From the NCBI GenBank assembly GCA_025058055.1, contig JANXEU010000026.1, positions 1 to 57,426 on the forward strand: a stretch of DNA of 57,426 bases. Reading direction: 5' to 3'. The position numbers and the translations under genes were made by a program. Positions 31,776 to 40,227 of this stretch are shown here, in pieces. The notes below the pieces were generated by a model. That model made no database searches. It was not told where the DNA came from and saw only the letters and a program-made list of their open reading frames with translations. This DNA comes from Candidatus Calditenuaceae archaeon. GTDB taxonomy: Archaea > Thermoproteota > Nitrososphaeria_A > Caldarchaeales > Calditenuaceae. Position 1 is the first letter of the stretch. Each line of letters opens with the position of its first letter.

Positions 31776-32696
31776 TCAATCAACGGTTGTTTCGAAACTC
31801 ATCATCACTTTGGGGATCAGGGGGAGCAGATCTGTGGGGAGCAGGTGATGTCCGAGCTCGCGTTCTGCCATCTCACCGCAGATCCCGTTGACGTATGCTG
31901 CTGCAACAGCGGCCTCAAGCGTCCCGACTCCCTTGGCCAAAAGGCCCGCAACTATCCCCGTCAGGACGTCGCCGGTACCTCCTACTGTCATGTTAGGTGA
32001 GCCGTGTCTGTTGAGGAAAAGCTCTTCGCCGTCGGTTATGACGTCCACGGGGCCTTTGAGCAGGACCGTCAGGTCGTACCTAGAAGCCTCCTCAAGTGCT
32101 GCCTTGGCTCTCTCCTCGACCGATGAACCGGGGGACCTTCCGAAGAGCCTCTTGAACTCTCCAGCATGAGGTGTGAGAACGACCTTCTTACCAGCGACCG
32201 TCTCCAAGACCTCTGGCACGAGAGCGCCCGCGTCTAGCACAACCGGTGCACCCATCGACGTGAGCTGCCCGACCAAATATTGAAGTGCAGTTGTCTTCGC
32301 TATCGAGAGTCCCGGCCCGACAGCAGCCGATGTCGGAAGACTAGGTAACCACTTGAGTACCTGATCGGCCACCCTCTTCGTCAACTTGAGATCTGTCATC
32401 GGGATCACGATCAGCGAGGGGCTGGTGGACCTCGCGGCAACCTCGTGGACTCTGGGCACAGCGAGGTAAACCAAGTCCACACCGGTTCTATAAGCGGCGA
32501 GGGCCATCAGGATCGGCGCACCGTGATAGAGTCTGCTGCCACCGACGCACAGGACGACGCCGTTCTCGCCCTTCCTCGAGTTCCTCCTGCGAGGGGGGAT
32601 CACCTTTGCAACGAAGGACGCGTCGACCTCCTTTAACACGTGACGAGTTGTCAGCAGTTGCTTATAGAGACGTCCGACACCGTTATCTCTTACCAT
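31776..32696 (-). CDS. nnrD: ADP/ATP-dependent NAD(P)H-hydrate dehydratase
   Basis: 306 residues. This ribokinase-like enzyme removes water from damaged NADHX and NADPHX. Landmarks: KGENGVVLCVGGS near 41-53, AVGPGLS, VVLDAGAL, LTPHAGEFKRLFG and NMTVGGTGDVLTGIVAG, which holds the catalytic GTGD. It is a stand-alone dehydratase; the epimerase is a separate gene at 50.6 kb. Fused bifunctional Nnr is the common archaeal form, so the split matters. It is convergent with the YyaL gene, with no gap. Confidence 0.92.
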   Translation of the reverse strand: MVRDNGVGRLYKQLLTTRHVLKEVDASFVAKVIPPRRRNSRKGENGVVLCVGGSRLYHGAPILMALAAYRTGVDLVYLAVPRVHEVAARSTSPSLIVIPMTDLKLTKRVADQVLKWLPSLPTSAAVGPGLSIAKTTALQYLVGQLTSMGAPVVLDAGALVPEVLETVAGKKVVLTPHAGEFKRLFGRSPGSSVEERAKAALEEASRYDLTVLLKGPVDVITDGEELFLNRHGSPNMTVGGTGDVLTGIVAGLLAKGVGTLEAAVAAAYVNGICGEMAERELGHHLLPTDLLPLIPKVMMSFETTVD

Positions 32697-32714
32697 CTGC
32701 GGTGGATCCTTGGA

Positions 32715-33134
32715 ATGTACAGGAGGCGCAGGTCGGTCTTCGACGTCATCAGGGAGATCGAGGAGGAGATCGAGAAGGACATCGAGCGGTTCCTCACGGA
32801 ACTAAGGTACGACGAGTGGGCCGGCCAGTGTCTGCAGCCCCTCCACGACTTGAGGGAGACCGAGGAGGAGTACGTCCTGAGCGTCGACATGCCGGGCGTC
32901 AGGAAGGAGGAGATCGACCTGAAGGTCTCCGAGTACGGCCTCAGCATCTACGCTCCCATTAGATACGGTGTGAGAGTCAGTAGGGGTTACGAGAGGACCG
33001 CCCAGTGCTACAGGCTTATAGTGGAGCTCCCTGAACCTGTGGACGCCGACTCGGTCACTGGAGTTTACAGAAACGGCATCCTCGAGGTGAAGATGAGGAA
33101 GAAGGGTGCTGGCAAACGCATCCCGATAGAATGA
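32715..33134 (+). CDS. Hsp20 small heat-shock protein
   Basis: 139 residues. A charged N-terminal helix (FDVIREIEEEIEKDIERFL) precedes the alpha-crystallin domain from about 40, with the signature DMPGVRKEEIDLKVSEYGLS, shown here only in part, and the strand YRNGILEVKMRKK ending the fold. Only a short tail KRIPIE follows, keeping the IxI-like anchor that joins subunits. Start chosen at ATG 32715; the longer frame overlaps nnrD. Divergent from nnrD. It binds unfolded proteins without ATP. Confidence 0.9.
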   Translation: MYRRRRSVFDVIREIEEEIEKDIERFLTELRYDEWAGQCLQPLHDLRETEEEYVLSVDMPGVRKEEIDLKVSEYGLSIYAPIRYGVRVSRGYERTAQCYRLIVELPEPVDADSVTGVYRNGILEVKMRKKGAGKRIPIE

Positions 33135-33164
33135 GAACTTATCCGTCTGCTGAACCTCAAAAGA

Positions 33165-33581
33165 TCAGAACTGGTAAGGCAAGGACTGCAGCGCCAGGAG
33201 CACGTTGAGGAGAGACTCCATGGACTTCGTTTGCGTGATTCGACCTATCACCTTCCCTTCCTCGACGACGTAGAGCCTCCTGATGTTCTTCTCGGCCATC
33301 AGTTGCAGCGCCCTGCCGATCGGTTCGTCGGGATCGATGGTGATGATGGGTGACGACATGATCTCCTCGATCTTCGTGTTGAGACTATGGCCCTTGGATA
33401 TGCACCTCCTGAGTATGTCCCTCTCGGTCACGACACCAACGGGGAGGCCTTTCTTCGTCACGAGGAACGACCAGACGTTCTCCGCGACCATCCTCTTGAC
33501 CGCCTCTGCGACGGTGGCTCCAGCGTCGATAGTCGGAACTGGGCTCTCCATAACGTCCCTAACGCGAACGGTTATGGGCAT
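33165..33581 (-). CDS. Tandem CBS-domain protein
   Basis: 138 residues made only of two CBS domains: RVRDVMESPVPTIDAGATVAEA at the start and IEEIMSSPIITIDPDEPIGRALQLM in the second half, given as landmarks. Such pairs bind adenine nucleotides and act as sensors for partner proteins. No fused effector. Its predicted leaderless promoter (TTAAAAGA, minus strand, at about 33601-33608) overlaps the gatD control region. Confidence 0.9.
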   Translation of the reverse strand: MPITVRVRDVMESPVPTIDAGATVAEAVKRMVAENVWSFLVTKKGLPVGVVTERDILRRCISKGHSLNTKIEEIMSSPIITIDPDEPIGRALQLMAEKNIRRLYVVEEGKVIGRITQTKSMESLLNVLLALQSLPYQF

Positions 33582-33600
33582 ACCTCTTCGTTCATAGAAT

Positions 33601-33620
33601 CTTTTAAGAAGTTTATTAAG
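33601..33620. promoter_or_regulatory. Back-to-back TATA-like boxes for the CBS gene and gatD
   Basis: CTTTTAAGAA (33601-33610) serves the minus-strand CBS gene about 25 nt away; GTTTATTAAG (33611-33620) is centred about 33 nt before the gatD ATG. The two boxes touch, so one regulator or polymerase complex may exclude the other. Confidence 0.5.
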
Positions 33621-33648
33621 GCATGGGTCGATCGAATAGGGTTGGTAG

Positions 33649-34992
33649 ATGAGCGTCTCTGGTTACAAGGGCAAGCTCGGGGAGATCTTGGAGTCCATCG
33701 GCGCCGAAGTGGGAGACGAGATCGAAGTCCTTACTGGTGACGGTCGGAGGTACGTGGGATACCTGATGTCGCGTACCGAATACGCCGCGGAGGGATTAAT
33801 CACGCTTAAGCTCCGCAACGGTTACAACGTGGGCGTCGCTCTCGACGACCGGGCCGTCGTAAGGAAGGTGTCTAAGGGAAGAGCACCCTCCTTCACGAGG
33901 GAAGAGCTGCCGCCTGTCAACCCAAACCTTCCGAGGATCGCTCTTCTGGGAACGGGCGGAACCATCGCCTCTAGAGTGGACTACAGGACTGGGGCGGTTA
34001 GACCCGCTATGACAACCGAAGACTTGCTCTCAACGGTGAGGGAGGTTGCGGAGGTCGCTAACGTCGAGAGCGAAGTCCTCTTCTCCGTTTACAGCGAGAA
34101 CATGACCAGCCGCGAGTGGGATGCGATAGGTGGAGCTGTTCATGACCGCATCACGAAAGGCTACGAGGGCGTGGTGATAGCTCACGGCACCGACACTATG
34201 GGCTACACCGCAGCAGCTCTCAGTTTCGTCCTACAGAGGCCTCCGGTACCGGTGGTTCTAGTCGGGGCTCAGAGGAGCAGCGACAGACCTTCCAGCGATG
34301 CCGCCACCAACTTATTGGGTGCTCTCTCGGTGGCGGGTAAGGCTCCGTTCGCGGAGGTGGTCGTTGCGATGCACGCGTGGCATTCTGACGACGTAATCGC
34401 CGTTCACAGGGGTACTAGAGTCGTGAAGCTTCACACGAGCAGTCGCGACGCCTTTCAGAGCGTTAACTCAAGACCGATAGCATACGTCAAGGAAGGAAGG
34501 GTGATCGTTAAAGCGGAGAAGCTGAACCCGCGTGGGGCGATCGGATACTCTTACCAGCCTGGCTTTGATGAACGGGTGATTCTTTTGAAGTTCTTCCCCG
34601 GAATGAAGGGCAGCGTACTCCAGCTGCTGGCGGAGCGAGGTTACAGAGGATTCGTCCTCGAAGGGACGGGTCTCGGACACGTTGCTTCCAGCTGGATACC
34701 GGTGATCAGACAACTGACGAGCGATGGAGCCTTCATCGGGATGTGCTCACAGTGTAGGTACGGTCGCGTGAACATGAACGTCTACTACAACGGTCGTGAC
34801 CTTTTGGCAGCGGGCGTGACTCCGCTGGGTGACATGCTCCCAGAGGTGGCATATGTCAAGCTCTCTTGGGCCCTCCATCGCACGAGCGATCCGGATGACC
34901 TTAGGGAGATTATGCTCACCGCTCTCGCCGGTGAGATAGGTGAGAGAAGCATGCCTCTGAGAACGAGTTGGAGTGATGAGCCGTGGGCCTGA
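33649..34992 (+). CDS. gatD: Glu-tRNA(Gln) amidotransferase subunit D
   Basis: 447 residues, the normal length. GatD is an asparaginase-like glutaminase giving ammonia for Gln-tRNA(Gln) formation; it is archaea-specific. Residues 1-75 form the GatD N-terminal domain (GDEIEVLTGDGRRYVGYLM). The asparaginase core has the nucleophile motif LLGTGGTIASR (about 103-113) and AHGTDTMGYTAAAL with the second Thr and Asp. The last 10 bp overlap the GTG of gatE, so the two subunits are translated together. Confidence 0.96.
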   Translation: MSVSGYKGKLGEILESIGAEVGDEIEVLTGDGRRYVGYLMSRTEYAAEGLITLKLRNGYNVGVALDDRAVVRKVSKGRAPSFTREELPPVNPNLPRIALLGTGGTIASRVDYRTGAVRPAMTTEDLLSTVREVAEVANVESEVLFSVYSENMTSREWDAIGGAVHDRITKGYEGVVIAHGTDTMGYTAAALSFVLQRPPVPVVLVGAQRSSDRPSSDAATNLLGALSVAGKAPFAEVVVAMHAWHSDDVIAVHRGTRVVKLHTSSRDAFQSVNSRPIAYVKEGRVIVKAEKLNPRGAIGYSYQPGFDERVILLKFFPGMKGSVLQLLAERGYRGFVLEGTGLGHVASSWIPVIRQLTSDGAFIGMCSQCRYGRVNMNVYYNGRDLLAAGVTPLGDMLPEVAYVKLSWALHRTSDPDDLREIMLTALAGEIGERSMPLRTSWSDEPWA

Positions 34993-36875
34993 GTTACCGA
35001 GACATCGGGCTGAAGGTTGGGCTTGAGGTTCACAGACAGCTTAACACGTCTCACAAACTCTTCTGCGACTGTCCCACGGACCCCATCGAGAGCGGAGAAA
35101 AGGTCGAGTACGTGAGGAGGTTGAGGGAGGCTCAGAGCGAGCTCGGTGAGGTCGATCCCGCAGCGCGGTTCGAGGCTCGTCGCGCTAGAGCCGTCGTTTA
35201 CAGGGCCGACACGGGTAACGTCTGCCTAGTCGAGATGGACGAGGAACCACCGCACCAGTTGAACGAGGAGGCTCTTAGAATCGCATTGACGTTTGCGAGG
35301 ATGGTCGGCGCCCATCCAGTAGACGAGGTTCACGTAATGAGGAAGATCGTGATCGACGGCTCCAACACGACTGGTTTCCAGAGGACCTGCATCGTCGCAA
35401 CAGGCGGGTCGGTGAGTATTAGGGGGAAGGAGGTTCCCATACAGACGATCACACTAGAGGAGGACGCGGCGAGGATCCTCGAGGTCCGCGAGGACTCCGT
35501 CGTCTACGACCTCTCGAGGCTGGGGGTGCCTCTCATCGAGGTATCGACTGCCCCGGTCATCGAGTCACCAGAAGAGGCTCTCGACGCAGCCGCGAGCATA
35601 GGCAGGCTTCTCAGGGCCACACAGGGAGTCAAGAGAGGGATAGGCTCTGTGAGACAGGACCTCAACATCTCGATCTCAGGAGGAGGTTTAATCGAGGTGA
35701 AGGGCGTTCAGGAGCTCGAAGAGGTGCCGAAGGTCGTCGAATACGAGGTAAGGAGGCTATTGCACCTCGATAAAGTCAGGTCTGAGCTGAAGGCCAGGGG
35801 CGTGAGGGCCGCTGATGTGCTCGGTGAAACTGAACGAGACCTAACGGACCTATTGTCCTCCAGCAGAAGCCGGCTGATCTCCTCGTGGGTAGTCAAAGGC
35901 GGGAGGGTAATGGGCGTAAGGCTTCCAGGCTTCGGAGGGCTCTTGGGAGGAGGGGACGTGAGGCTGGGGAAGGAGCTCTCTGATTACGCGAAAGCTTGGA
36001 CAGGCATCGAAGGGATCATCCACTCAGACGAGTTACCAGGTTACGGATTGACCTCGGAGGAGGTCGTAGCGATTAGGACGGCCCTCGGGGCAGGAGAGCG
36101 CGATGGGTTCGCGATCGCGGTGGGGCCGGAGAGACGGTGCAGGGAGGCGCTGGAGTCAGTCATCGAGCGGGCCGCTGTGGCTACCGAAGAGCTACCTGAG
36201 GAGACAAGGGGCGCGAAAACAGGAGGCGTAACGATCTACTTGAGGCCCCGTCCAGGTGCAGCGAGGATGTATCCTGAGACCGATGTGCCTCCAACTAGGG
36301 TGACACGAGAGTTGTTGGAAAGAGTTGAACGCGAGATGCCGCCGACGCTGGAGGAACTGGCCGCCGATCTGGGGAAGAGATACGGCCTCTCCTCGCAACT
36401 GGCCTGGGAACTGATTGACACCGAGGCCTTGGAAGACTTTCGCAAGCTCTTGGGGACAGGCGTTCAGCCGAGCTTCGTGGCGTCGCTTCTAACCGAGACG
36501 ATGAAGGACCTGAAGAGGTCTGGAGTTAGGGTTGAGTTGATCGACCTGCAACGGCTAAATGATTATCTGAGGCTGATCGCAGAGGGCAGGACTGCTAAGG
36601 AGTCGGCAAGGGAAGTCCTAGGCTACCTCGCGAACAACCCAAATTCGTCGCCGTTAGAGGCCGTTCAGAAACTGGGGCTGCTTGCTCCACGCCTCGAGGA
36701 CGTGGAGAGGGAGGTTGAGGAGCTGGTGACGAGACTTGCTCCCAAGTTCCAGGACAAGGACCCTTTCGGCCCTTTGATGGGTGAGCTTATGAGGCTGTAT
36801 AGGGGAAAGGTCGATGGCGCGGTTCTCAGCAGGATCCTGCGAGAGAAACTGAAGGAGAGAGGGGTAGCGAGATGA
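34983..36875 (+). CDS. gatE: Glu-tRNA(Gln) amidotransferase subunit E
   Basis: 630 residues from GTG. GatE binds misacylated Glu-tRNA(Gln) and carries out the kinase/transamidase reaction. LKVGLEVHRQLNTSHKLFC near the start, the cradle motif RKIVIDGSNTTGFQRT, SVRQDLNISI, the GatE-specific inserted GAD-like domain around 290-400 and the YqeY-like tail (ESAREVLGYLANNP) are all present. GatB-type enzymes lack the inserted domain, so this is GatE. Confidence 0.96.
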   Translation: MGLSYRDIGLKVGLEVHRQLNTSHKLFCDCPTDPIESGEKVEYVRRLREAQSELGEVDPAARFEARRARAVVYRADTGNVCLVEMDEEPPHQLNEEALRIALTFARMVGAHPVDEVHVMRKIVIDGSNTTGFQRTCIVATGGSVSIRGKEVPIQTITLEEDAARILEVREDSVVYDLSRLGVPLIEVSTAPVIESPEEALDAAASIGRLLRATQGVKRGIGSVRQDLNISISGGGLIEVKGVQELEEVPKVVEYEVRRLLHLDKVRSELKARGVRAADVLGETERDLTDLLSSSRSRLISSWVVKGGRVMGVRLPGFGGLLGGGDVRLGKELSDYAKAWTGIEGIIHSDELPGYGLTSEEVVAIRTALGAGERDGFAIAVGPERRCREALESVIERAAVATEELPEETRGAKTGGVTIYLRPRPGAARMYPETDVPPTRVTRELLERVEREMPPTLEELAADLGKRYGLSSQLAWELIDTEALEDFRKLLGTGVQPSFVASLLTETMKDLKRSGVRVELIDLQRLNDYLRLIAEGRTAKESAREVLGYLANNPNSSPLEAVQKLGLLAPRLEDVEREVEELVTRLAPKFQDKDPFGPLMGELMRLYRGKVDGAVLSRILREKLKERGVAR

Positions 36876-36933
36876 AGCGGCTCGGTGCTTGGGAACGCAA
36901 TAGGTTAATCCGTCGCCGACCTCGAACCGTACC

Positions 36934-37560
36934 GTGCCTGAACCGATCAGCGTGGTGGTGGGGAAGGCTGCACCGCTCGATGCGGATGACGTCGACACAG
37001 ATCAGATAATCCCCGCGGAGTTCTTGAAGGTCCTTCAGCGCAAAGGCCTTGGAAGGTACCTCTTCTACAGGTGGAGGTACGAAGGAGGGCAGTTGACCGG
37101 AAGGTTCGTCCTCGACAGCCCAGAGTTCAGGGACGCGAAGGTGCTCATCGCCGGGAGAAACTTCGGCATCGGATCGAGCAGGGAGAACGCCGTTTGGGCG
37201 CTTACGGACTTCGGAATAAGGTGCGTGATCGCGACATCCTTCGGCGACATCTTTTACGGCAACGCGTCGAAGAACGGCCTGGTGTGCGTCAGGCTTCCCG
37301 AGAAAGACGTTTTAGAGCTCAGGGAGAGGGCCAGGTCTGGAGGTTTGATGCTCCGTGTCGATGTGGAGAAAGGCCTCGTCGAGACTCCATACGGCGCGAC
37401 TTACAATTTCGAAATGGAACCTCACGTTAGGGAGAGGCTTCTGAAGGGTCTTGACGACATTCAGCTCACCCTCGAGAGGTACGGGGACGCCATCAGAAGG
37501 TATGAGGAGCGGGTACCGAAGTTCGTGATACCTAAGCGCGACAGGGTCTACCCTTACTGA
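36934..37560 (+). CDS. leuD: 3-isopropylmalate dehydratase small subunit
   Basis: 208 residues from GTG; a TATA-like GGTTAATCC lies about 27 nt upstream. The aconitase swivel domain has DADDVDTDQIIPAEFL at the start and the loop GRNFGIGSSRENAVWAL that contacts substrate. IATSFGDIFYGNASKNGL is also typical. It works with the Fe-S large subunit LeuC in leucine synthesis, or as homoaconitase in lysine synthesis; no large subunit is in the window. The length and C-terminal region beyond residue 165 are more like the bacterial form than the 160-residue archaeal form. Confidence 0.9.
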   Translation: MPEPISVVVGKAAPLDADDVDTDQIIPAEFLKVLQRKGLGRYLFYRWRYEGGQLTGRFVLDSPEFRDAKVLIAGRNFGIGSSRENAVWALTDFGIRCVIATSFGDIFYGNASKNGLVCVRLPEKDVLELRERARSGGLMLRVDVEKGLVETPYGATYNFEMEPHVRERLLKGLDDIQLTLERYGDAIRRYEERVPKFVIPKRDRVYPY

Positions 37561-37649
37561 GGACGCGATCGCCTGCGTGGCATTCATGACATCAGTCTTC
37601 GTCGCACCATGGGTTAACTCTAATTGCCGGAACCGAACAGTTGTGAGGG

Positions 37650-38018
37650 TTGAGCATCCAGTCCACTCGCGTAAGGGTGGAGATCGAGGGAGTAGGCGTC
37701 CTGAGAGCGGAGCTCAAGAGGTTCATGGCTCCGATGACCTACGATGAGATAGTCAGGAAGCTACCGCTCAGCGGCCCAGCCGCCAAGTGGGACTACGCGG
37801 TCTACGTACCGGTCGAAGTTAAGAGAGGTGCTGAGAAGACGATTTACTCGATGTCTCCGGGCGACGTGCTTTACTGGGCTACGAACGGTTCGATAGTCTT
37901 CGTCTTCAAGAAGGCCCCGCCACCGACGCACTCTGTGAGGATCGGTGTTCTGCTCGACGACCCCTCTCTGCTGGAGAGAGTGAAGCCCGGATCTAGGGTG
38001 ATGGTGGCGCCCGACTGA
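37650..38018 (+). CDS. Cyclophilin-like fold protein (TM1367/DUF369 type)
   Basis: 122 residues from TTG. VRVEIEGVGVLRAELKR at the start, APMTYDEIVRKLPLSGPA, WDYAVYVPVEV and PGDVLYWATNGSIVFVFKKAP match the compact COG2164 cyclophilin-like barrel. It lacks the isomerase residues of true cyclophilins. Biological role unknown. It is monocistronic, with S30e starting 80 bp later from its own promoter. Confidence 0.75.
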   Translation: MSIQSTRVRVEIEGVGVLRAELKRFMAPMTYDEIVRKLPLSGPAAKWDYAVYVPVEVKRGAEKTIYSMSPGDVLYWATNGSIVFVFKKAPPPTHSVRIGVLLDDPSLLERVKPGSRVMVAPD

Positions 38019-38060
38019 TCGAACCGCCAAGCGCAGGGGCATTCATCGGATGGGAGAACT

Positions 38061-38070
38061 AAATTTATAT
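38061..38070 (+). promoter_or_regulatory. TATA-like box (AAATTTATAT) of rps30e
   Basis: Centred about 32 nt before ATG 38098. A longer in-frame ATG at 38050 lies upstream of the box and can be excluded. Confidence 0.6.
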
Positions 38071-38097
38071 GGAACAGGGGGGAAAACAACAATTGGT

Positions 38098-38274
38098 ATG
38101 CCCTCACACGGTTCGGTTACCAAGGCAGGTAAGGTGAGGAGCGGGACCCCGAAGATAGAGCCCAAGCCGAAGGACTTCCCTCCCCCTAGAATACGGAACA
38201 GGCTCAATTATTATAAGCGCATATTGAACGCTCAGGTAGAGGAGAAGGCCGCAACCGGTAGAAAGAACTTCTGA
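38098..38274 (+). CDS. rps30e: 30S ribosomal protein S30e
   Basis: 58 residues. MPSHGSVTKAGKVRSGTPK is the typical archaeal S30e start, followed by PRIRNRLNYYKRILN in the middle. Strongly basic. A distinctive KPKDFPPP insertion lies between these segments. Eukaryotic S30e is fused to a ubiquitin-like domain; the archaeal form, as here, is free. Confidence 0.92.
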   Translation: MPSHGSVTKAGKVRSGTPKIEPKPKDFPPPRIRNRLNYYKRILNAQVEEKAATGRKNF

Positions 38275-38320
38275 AAACTTAGGACAAAATTTCGTGGTAT
38301 TTCGGGTCGCTCAGCTCTTG

Positions 38321-38863
38321 TTAGAAGGGGTGCGCGTACTTCGGGAATATGAACCCAAAGGCTATGTAGAACCCCAAGAACGCGAGCACTATCAACAGCA
38401 CTCCCGCGCCTCTGAGAGCCGCAGCGTTCCCGTGTGTAGCAGGCCAAAGCATCAGGAAGACCACCACTAGGACTACCAGTAGCAGTACTAAGCTCCAGAG
38501 ATTAAGACTCATAGCACCCGCGATGAACCAGATGGAGACTATGGCGTATGCAATTGACAGTTGTCCGATTGGCCTCAAATCGAGGCCCTTCACTAGCGAG
38601 TTCCCGAGGGCTATCCAATAAAAGCCGTAGTAGGTTAGGGCTATACCACCGTAACCGGAGACGGCTGCGTTCCCCAAGGCGTTCGTTACGTAAGTTGAAA
38701 CTCCCACAATTATCATCATGGCTCCCGTCAATATGTGTCCCCATCCCCATCCAGGAACCAGCTTCTCGCCCTCCTTCTCCCGCGTCAATATATTGAGGAG
38801 CGCTAGCACGCAGTTCGTAGAGAACCCGACGAGTCCTATACCCAAAAGCTCAGGGGTCGGCAT
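38321..38863 (-). CDS. Six-helix membrane protein, GPR1/FUN34/YaaH (SatP)-like
   Basis: 180 residues with six membrane helices. MPTPELLGIGLVGFSTN at the start resembles the NPAPLGL motif of acetate/succinate channels, and SGYGGIALTYYGFYWIALG resembles the TAFTSYGxFW segment of the same family. GWGWGHILTGAMMIIVG fits helix two. Such proteins carry acetate or other small carboxylates. AmiS/UreI-type channels are the main alternative. GGGTGAG lies just before the ATG. The leader may be long, since no good A/T box is close to the start. Confidence 0.6.
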   Translation of the reverse strand: MPTPELLGIGLVGFSTNCVLALLNILTREKEGEKLVPGWGWGHILTGAMMIIVGVSTYVTNALGNAAVSGYGGIALTYYGFYWIALGNSLVKGLDLRPIGQLSIAYAIVSIWFIAGAMSLNLWSLVLLLVVLVVVFLMLWPATHGNAAALRGAGVLLIVLAFLGFYIAFGFIFPKYAHPF

Positions 38864-39369
38864 CGTCTCACCCTATTCGGCCGTTGGTAACTGCGGACGA
38901 TGCCAATTCGCGCACCTCGAGCCGCGTTTGTACGTGTGGTAACCGGTTAGGATTGTCGCGCATCTCATATCCGTGGAATATTTCACGATCATCATTGTGC
39001 TGTTTCTTCATATATGGTTCTATTTAAACTTGACTTAGAATCTAAATGCAACTGCAGCAGAGGGGGAGGGACGCATTTCGGGTACCTCGTAAACTTTCAC
39101 ACGCCTCCCATAAGGCGCCTTTTAGTAAGGCCTACGACCCGGAAGTGTTCGTATCGGCAAAGACAGGCGTAAAGGCCCTCGAGGCAGCAGGCTGCAACTC
39201 CATACCGTTCCCGGGAACGGGCAACGAGGTCGTCGAGCTCAACCCCCAGCCGAAGGGTGGGAAACGGGCAAGGCGATCCTAGGCTCTGCTCCTTCCGGAC
39301 GAAGACCAAGTCTTCACACCTTCGTTCTTGACAGCTTATACGATGGACTGATCAGGAGGGTGAAGTAGG
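38864..39369. other. 506-bp intergenic region with a strong A/T box and an unassigned small frame
   Basis: A plus-strand CTATTTAAACTTG (39019-39031) is a good archaeal TATA box. It would start a transcript near 39050. The frame 39046-39282 (78 codons from ATG) reads QQRGRDAFRVPRKLSH to NPQPKGGKRARRS and has no recognised family. Either a small RNA, a short basic protein or gene debris could be here. The region 38864-39010 may include the leader of the minus-strand membrane gene. Confidence 0.4.
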
Positions 39370-40032
39370 TTGAGACGCGAGGAGTACGAAGTATCGGTTG
39401 ACGATGAGGTCCGATCATCGCTGCAGATACCGATGAGGGCCATTCTGCTGAGAGGGGCGGACATAGGTTCGAGGCCTGAGGTGAGCGAAGGCTTCGTCTC
39501 GAAGGTAAGAGAAGAGGTAAGACGCAGACACACCCTCGAGTCGATCAAATCGGATCGGATCTTCAGGGCGTACAGGGATTTTTACTGGCGAATTGGAATA
39601 GACCCAACCAAGGTCAGGCCATCGTCTGAAGCTCTGGTGAGGAGGATGCTTCAGAACAAACCCATCCCAAGGATCAATCCGTTCGTTGACGTCTGCAACC
39701 TAGTTTCTGCCCTGACCAGCATAACGTTCTCGGTTTTAGACTTTCGGAAGCTGTGGGGTAGCTTGAGGCTCACTTGGTCTAAGGAGGGTGAGCCATTCTT
39801 AGGAATAGGTTTCACCAAGACCGAAACTCTCACTGGAAGAAAGCTGGTGATGCGGGACAACTATGGCGTCGTATCGATTTATCCCTACAGAGACTCCGAG
39901 CGAACCAAGGTTGATCGCTCTACTAGGGACGTTCTGATCGTGCTCTGTGGCGTCACCGGAATAAGACCAGACGATCTCCTAGAGGCCGAGATCAAACTCT
40001 TGGAAGCGATTGAGACCGAACTTTTCAGGTGA
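39370..40032 (+). CDS. B3/B4 domain protein
   Basis: 220 residues from TTG. The B3/B4 fold, first known as the editing domain of phenylalanyl-tRNA synthetase beta chain, is seen in RAYRDFYWRIGIDPTKVRPS, SEALVRRMLQ and PRINPFVDVCNLVSALTSI, with GFTKTETLTGRKLVMRDNYGVVSIYPYRDS later, all given as landmarks. Free-standing members (COG3382) are thought to hydrolyse wrongly charged tRNAs or bind aminoacyl groups, but this is not proven. An AT-rich spacer follows. Confidence 0.85.
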   Translation: MRREEYEVSVDDEVRSSLQIPMRAILLRGADIGSRPEVSEGFVSKVREEVRRRHTLESIKSDRIFRAYRDFYWRIGIDPTKVRPSSEALVRRMLQNKPIPRINPFVDVCNLVSALTSITFSVLDFRKLWGSLRLTWSKEGEPFLGIGFTKTETLTGRKLVMRDNYGVVSIYPYRDSERTKVDRSTRDVLIVLCGVTGIRPDDLLEAEIKLLEAIETELFR

Positions 40033-40227
40033 TATCAGATAACAGACTAAGTTCGAAATTTTATAATTATCATTTCATCATACGAAATATCTGCAGGGCA
40101 ATACTCTATTTTATCGAATTAATCGTGTTAACCATACTGGTTCTCAGGATCTGCTCAGTCGGTTGTTCAACGACAATTGTGAACGGAATGCGTTTAGCTT
40201 TACATATCACGTTGAAGAAAATAAAGC
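40033..40227. promoter_or_regulatory. AT-rich spacer with TATA-like box for the cysteine synthase gene
   Basis: This 195-bp stretch is much richer in A and T than the surrounding genes. CTTTACATA (40198-40206) is centred about 26 nt before GTG 40228, predicting a leaderless transcript. A 72-codon frame across the spacer (from 40029) reads FIIRNICRAILYFIELIVLTILVLRI-like hydrophobic sequence, but it is probably chance in AT-rich DNA. Confidence 0.5.
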
